DNA of 64,000 nt. Source: Batkoa obscura (lineage: Eukaryota; Entomophthoromycota; Entomophthoromycetes; Entomophthorales; Batkoaceae). The notes beneath the pieces are model-generated. The model was not told where the DNA came from, did no database searches, and saw only the letters and a list, made by a program, of their open reading frames with translations. The position numbers and the translations under genes are program-made. This document shows positions 59,466 through 64,000 of this stretch, one piece after another; the stretch's first letter is position 1, and every line of letters begins with the position of its first letter. The stretch is taken from NCBI GenBank assembly GCA_030770535.1, contig JASVEC010000022.1:620001-684000 (forward strand). Reading direction: 5' to 3'.

Positions 59466-60210
59466 TTCCTTTTTTTTTAAAAAAATTGTTTCTCCACTCT
59501 TTTTGAACTTTGCTATTTAATTAGCCCAATAAACCAATCAGATCTCGATCTCAACTATGCTATTCGCTTTTTATTCCTGATCATTTGAAATACTAGTTTT
59601 TTAGTAAAGAACTTTTGGGGTTTTATTTATAATCAGAACCTTTGGTGAAAAAATAGAAAGTTTATTACGAAAGGTTAAAAGAGTTTGATATTTTTAGGGT
59701 TAGCTTTTATGTAAATCTCATATTAAAAAGATTATCATAGAATTCATGTTCGAAGCTCGAGTTAATTAAAGTACAAGATAGTAAAGTAATAAAAAAAAAC
59801 AAGTTTTGAAATATGGAACACAATTTTTGATTTCTCAGAATCCTTTTATGGACAAGTAGTAGATTTATTAGGTTGATTATGAAACAAATTTACAATCTAA
59901 AATTTTATAAAGGGTTCAATTCAAGAACCGATTCCACCAACAAGTAAAATTGATTTTATAACTAATTTTAATCTAAAGACAGCATAATAAGAAATTTCAA
60001 TCTTTGTAACATAATAAAGTGAATTATATCTTTTATTGGCATGCTTTATTATTTGAAAAAAAAATTCGAAAGATTGTAAGATTAAAGCTAAATGATTGCG
60101 CAGTTCCATTTTATTGTTGAAATTCTAAATGGTGCGATTATTTTATTGCTACCTGTTTCTTTTATTTCAAAGTCTACTTATTAATTTGTTGAAGATTAAG
60201 TAAACAAAAC

Positions 60211-60420
60211 ATGGAAAAGATGGTAAAGTGGAAGAAGATAGATGAATCAACTATAGCTTTGAATCAGTCAATTTATAACTTCCGATCTATTCAAAAAACT
60301 GTGTCAAATAGTGTGTATTCTCAAGCTGAATTTGAAAATAAATATAAATACAAAAACTACTTGAAATTAAGAACCCGGATAAAGTTAAACATCCAACTTC
60401 ATTTAGGTTCAAATCTCTGA
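60211..60420 (+). CDS. Possible small ORF, 69 aa
   Basis: ATG-started frame rich in lysine, asparagine and tyrosine (MEKMVKWKKIDESTIALNQS and onward, ending LHLGSNL). It uses a fair mix of codons and could be a real small helical protein, but there is no family match or neighbour support. Chance is about equally likely. Confidence 0.22.
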   Translation: MEKMVKWKKIDESTIALNQSIYNFRSIQKTVSNSVYSQAEFENKYKYKNYLKLRTRIKLNIQLHLGSNL

Positions 60421-61120
60421 AATCTGTAATCAATAGAATTAGGTATAAATCGACTTATATAGCGTTAATTGCCTTGAGAAATCTTATAACAATGTTTCGA
60501 TATTATAAATAAACACCTTTTATCAAATAATTGCAATAGCTTTAATCTTTGTTTTATTTATTTAATTATAGATTATTTAAGCTTTATCTAATACTTAAAC
60601 CTTGTGTTAATAATGGACCTTTCTATAGTCATAAATTGTCATTATATATTATCATATTGCTTTAGCTCAATTACAGTAATATCCTCGTAATTTTAATTCA
60701 CTTGCTACGAAAGCCACTTATTATAGTGTTTCTTTAAAATGACAGCTGCATAACAATAATATTTAATAAAATTATCTAAAGCTAAAACTAAAACTAATCA
60801 CTATTTTTGTTTTATAAAAATCAACGATTTAGATTCCATTCCAAGCTCATATATATTGCTTACTCCCTTAGATACAATAATAGCTATCAGTTGATTGTTT
60901 TTATCATTAGAACCTCAGTTAAAATCAACAACATTGAACAATTATAACAATTGCTTTAATCAAATATTTGATCCTTTTTTTAACAATTGGACAAGGTATC
61001 TGTATTCTAACTTAAAAGAAAGTTTTTATTTACTACTTTAAGTTACATTTTTAATGGTACTACAGCTCATATGATCTTTTCTTTAGGATAGTGTTGGATG
61101 ATTGCTTGAAAGTAGATTGA

Positions 61121-61225
61121 TATGGGAATGTATTTTTTTGTTTAAGAGTTTTACTAGCAACTATTCTACTCAAATAGCGCTCAAAAGATGGGAAAAATGA
61201 TGAAACCAAAAAAAATGCCCCCATA
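61121..61225 (+). mobile_element. MITE family A, copy 10
   Basis: TATGGGAATGTATTTTTTTG to AAAAAAAATGCCCCCATA, with the core CTCAAATAGCGCTCAAAAGA. It is flanked by TA on both sides, giving a clean TA target duplication. Confidence 0.92.
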
Positions 61226-61417
61226 TCATAAATTTAATAAAATAAGCTGAGATGAGTATACTATTATATTACCAACATCCAATCTAGATATCCTTGGTAT
61301 ACTATTGGTTGTATGGAGAATATTGGACTACCTTATACACATACCTTTAATTTATAATATTTTTTAGATAAACCTAACTCTATTTTGACATCTATCATTT
61401 CTTATTTCGGGCTATTA

Positions 61418-61520
61418 TATGGGGATATTTTTTTTGATTTCATTACTTTTCCATTTTTTAAGCTATATTTAAGTGGAAAGGTTATTAGTAAAATTCTTAA
61501 ATAAAAAATACATCCCCATA
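61418..61520 (-). mobile_element. MITE family A, copy 11
   Basis: TATGGGGATATTTTTTTTGA to AAAAAATACATCCCCATA, with TA at each end. Opposite orientation to copy 10 and 192 bp from it. Confidence 0.92.
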
Positions 61521-63019
61521 TATTGTTTGTGGAGTGATTGTTGTCGTATATTGTTATAAAAAAGATACTCAGAATAACACATTTCTATAAACACCTTTAA
61601 TTCATTAGGGAGGAGATTTTTATTGTTTATAACAAGACTTTATACTATCGAACCTATTATTCATTTATTTGTTTTTATACATAGCAACATTTTAAAAAAA
61701 CAAAGAAATCATGGTAAAATATTATCAGTTTGCTTAGAAGAGAAAAGTCAACATTAGATAGTATTATAGATATTCATCAACTTTAAAATAAAATGTATTA
61801 ATGTTGATTAAATAAATGAAATACATATTTTTTGTTTTTATTAACCAAAAGAATATATAAGACTTTCTCATATGCTGTTATATTCAATTTTTTGCAGGCT
61901 TTAGATGATGAAGGTAGCTCTAACTACAATAGTAATGTCACTTTTTGCAGAGTGACTAATAGTTTTGTGAAATTGCATTCTAAACGAAAAACATTAACCA
62001 ACAATGATAACTATAGAGCTGCTAAGTTCAAACATGCTATTCAACTTTTCATTTGAAAATAAAAATTTACAAGTTATAATTATAATGATAATAATTCTCG
62101 TTTTAAGTAATAAAAATTAATTCTTTATTAAAATTTTTTAATTTAGAGCTTCTATTCTAATCAATAACGCTACCTTTTTCTGTAAAAATTGGACATAATA
62201 TACACTAAAAGCCTTATATATTTAATATTATTTTAAGGCAATTAGGTGTAACATCAATTCCTTTTTCTTAATCATAATAATGATTTTCTTAAAAGTTATA
62301 AAATTACTTTTGCCGCTTTCTGCATACATCACATTGCAAAAATTTAGATGACTTAATCTAAATTTTTTTCTCGCCTTATTTTTAGCCAATAATAACCCAT
62401 TTCTAAAAAATTGAAATCAAATTTTTTCAATTTCTTGAATACAACAGATCCCATAAAGTTAAAATTAGTTTGACTATAAAACAGAAAAAGGAGCATTATA
62501 CTTTCTTTACTCTTTGTTTCTAATGTAAGTATTTTATTTCTCTATAATTTTTTAAACTATCATGATGATATCGAATGCTATCTAATTCTAAACCCAGCTC
62601 AATTTGATTTCCGTCTGGTTATTTGATATTACATGTTCTTTAGACTGAGATGATGACTTTATAAACAAAATTTATTGAGATTAGTTTATTAATATTTAGC
62701 TTTTTTAGATTGTGGTCATTTACATTATTTGTTTAACAAAGCGTTTTAATAAAATTGATATAATATCGTGCTTTAAAGATTATTACTCTTTCTATCCTTT
62801 TATTGTAACTTTAACTTTTTTATTTATGTTTTCTTTTAAATTTCTAATAGTTTGTATAAATTGGTTGATAATATAATTGGCAGTAGGATTTTTATTAATA
62901 CTTTTAATTATCAGCTATTATTTGCAGACATAACACTATACATTTTATAGGGTATATAAAAAGGCATTGGAAATCTAGAAAATTAATAACTAAAACTAAA
63001 AATAATAAACATACAAGCT

Positions 63020-64000
63020 TCAAATAGGTAAATCATCCGAAACAAATGGTGGTATAATGTTAATGAAATTATCAAAGAACCAAAGCTTATTTTCAAGTTG
63101 GTAAAATGTAGCTTGAATGACCATCCTTTCCAAACAATAAGGTAAGAATTTAATACTTAAATAAATTTTAACGTCATTTGAGTAATTCCAATTCTCAACT
63201 GGATGAAAATAGGTTTGTTCTTCTTCATCTACTTGAGCATAATCACCTAAGTGTTGTTCATCTAGCAATAATTGGAGATAGCTTTCATTAAGCACTTCGA
63301 TTTTTCGAACTATCATTCGGCAGTCCTTTTTAACAAATACAACCTTGGAGTTAAGATCACCTAAATTATCTTGGATGGTCTGTTTAGCTTCTAATAAATT
63401 AACACCCAACATGCTTTCAATCTTTTCATTATTGAAAAATGTGTTTTTTAATATCCATGAGTATTGGCCTTCAAAGTATATGGAACAAGAAATATTAAAC
63501 TTATCTATAATTAATAAGTTTAGTTTAAATACTATAACTAAATATGAATTACCTGGTAATAACAAGCTAAGCATTTTATTAATAGGCAACTGAGTATCAA
63601 TTTTATTTAACAATGCTATAGACTCATTAATATCTTGGATATACTCAGGACAAGAATTGGAAGCTATAAGGTAATTTAAAAACTTCAATATGATTTTTGG
63701 AATTAATTTAAATGATACTAAATCAATATATCTTGGCTTTAGAATAAAACACTCGCTTATAAACTGATGAATTGAATATAAAAAATCGACTTCTGGATCC
63801 AAATCATCAGCATCAACTCCAATTATTAGATTTGTCTCTTTTAGAATAGTGTTGTTTTCATTTTCTTCATTCAGGTCAATTGAATTAATAAATGGTTTAA
63901 TTCCAACTTTTACTTGTCCATGGTTTAAATAAGCATGAAATAAATTGTTTTGCTTTGGGGTCAATTTACTTTTCTTACGAAAACGTTCTATTGCTAGATA
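63020..64000 (-). CDS. Arb1-like subunit of the ARC (Argonaute siRNA chaperone) complex, 5' end outside window
   Basis: In fission yeast Arb1 and Arb2 hold Ago1 with duplex siRNA in the RNAi-directed heterochromatin pathway. The frame stays open to the window edge, so the N terminus is missing. Family blocks in order: AIERFRKKSKLTPKQNNLFH, AYLNHGQVKVGIKPF, VDADDLDPEVDFLYSIHQFI, ILKFLNYLIASNSCPEYIQD (the NFLNYLL-x4-CPEY signature of Arb1), and after splicing LLLPDKFNISCSIYFEGQYS. The C-terminal part has the KVVFVKKDCRMIVRKIEVL strand and a hydrophobic close. The intron 63505-63552 is 48 nt, stop-free and a multiple of three; its removal is needed to restore LPDKFNISCS. The stop is a TGA after DDLPI. 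Confidence 0.8.
   Translation of the reverse strand, partial: YLAIERFRKKSKLTPKQNNLFHAYLNHGQVKVGIKPFINSIDLNEENENNTILKETNLIIGVDADDLDPEVDFLYSIHQFISECFILKPRYIDLVSFKLIPKIILKFLNYLIASNSCPEYIQDINESIALLNKIDTQLPINKMLSLLLPGNSYLVIVFKLNLLIIDKFNISCSIYFEGQYSWILKNTFFNNEKIESMLGVNLLEAKQTIQDNLGDLNSKVVFVKKDCRMIVRKIEVLNESYLQLLLDEQHLGDYAQVDEEEQTYFHPVENWNYSNDVKIYLSIKFLPYCLERMVIQATFYQLENKLWFFDNFINIIPPFVSDDLPI

Larger units (their letters stand above)
59466..63019. other. Gene-poor island, two MITEs
   Basis: About 3.5 kb upstream of ceramide synthase and downstream of the Arb1-like gene. It contains MITE copies 10 and 11 and one 69-codon frame of uncertain status (60211-60420). The frame near 61832-62056 has no recognisable content. 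Nothing else is supported. Confidence 0.5.

Noticed and set aside
1-64000. LTR retrotransposons, LINEs, viral genes, CRISPR arrays and tRNA/rRNA genes
   Set aside because: I looked for reverse transcriptase, integrase or capsid motifs, long direct terminal repeats, regular spaced repeats and cloverleaf signatures, and saw none I can support.

Overview
This window is a strongly AT-rich eukaryotic chromosome segment with short (mostly 45-80 nt) GT-AG introns. The gene content points to a fungus outside the Dikarya: it has fungal-type genes (an ML-like/TRP membrane protein of the Flc/Pkd2 family, an NST1-like protein, an Arb1-type ARC subunit, a Pbi2-like inhibitor, a Zn2Cys6 relic) alongside a condensin II subunit that the model Dikarya lack. 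An early-diverging AT-rich lineage (zoopagomycote such as Conidiobolus, or a mucoromycote/glomeromycote) would fit. The lineage itself is inference.

Layout. 0.36-11.9 kb is gene-dense: proteasome alpha subunit PSMA1 (-), MRNIP-like zinc protein (+), OCIA-like membrane protein (-), an unrecognised helical protein (-), Pol I factor RRN3 (+) and the PI3-kinase regulatory subunit VPS15 (-). 11.9-17.1 kb is a gene-poor island with a 1.75 kb foldback element, three copies of a ~105 bp MITE, and relic sequence. 17.1-25.5 kb carries EB1 (-), seipin (-) and a Sec7-PH ARF GEF (+). 27.7-38.9 kb carries methionyl-tRNA synthetase (+), an NST1-like protein (-), RACK1 (+) with a box C/D snoRNA in its last intron, and a small secreted Reeler-like protein (-). 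38.9-43.9 kb is a second gene-poor island with a decayed Zn2Cys6 transcription-factor gene and four MITE copies. 43.9-59.5 kb carries a mitochondrial PPR protein (+), RRP7 (-), the ML/TRP channel-like protein (+), riboflavin kinase (+), an I9-type protease inhibitor (-), condensin II CAP-D3 (-) and ceramide synthase (-). 59.5-63.0 kb is a third sparse island with two MITEs. The window ends inside an Arb1-like ARC subunit (-).

The genes are mostly unrelated housekeeping functions; there is no operon or evident cluster. Several neighbours form tight divergent pairs (PSMA1/MRNIP, the helical protein/RRN3) or convergent pairs (MRNIP/OCIA-like 45 bp apart; riboflavin kinase/I9 inhibitor). Two genes bear on chromosome organisation: CAP-D3 and Arb1. 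Two bear on ribosome synthesis: RRN3 and RRP7. The RACK1-hosted snoRNA belongs to the same theme. The most unusual items are the condensin II subunit, the ARC subunit, the intronic snoRNA, and the foldback/MITE assembly.
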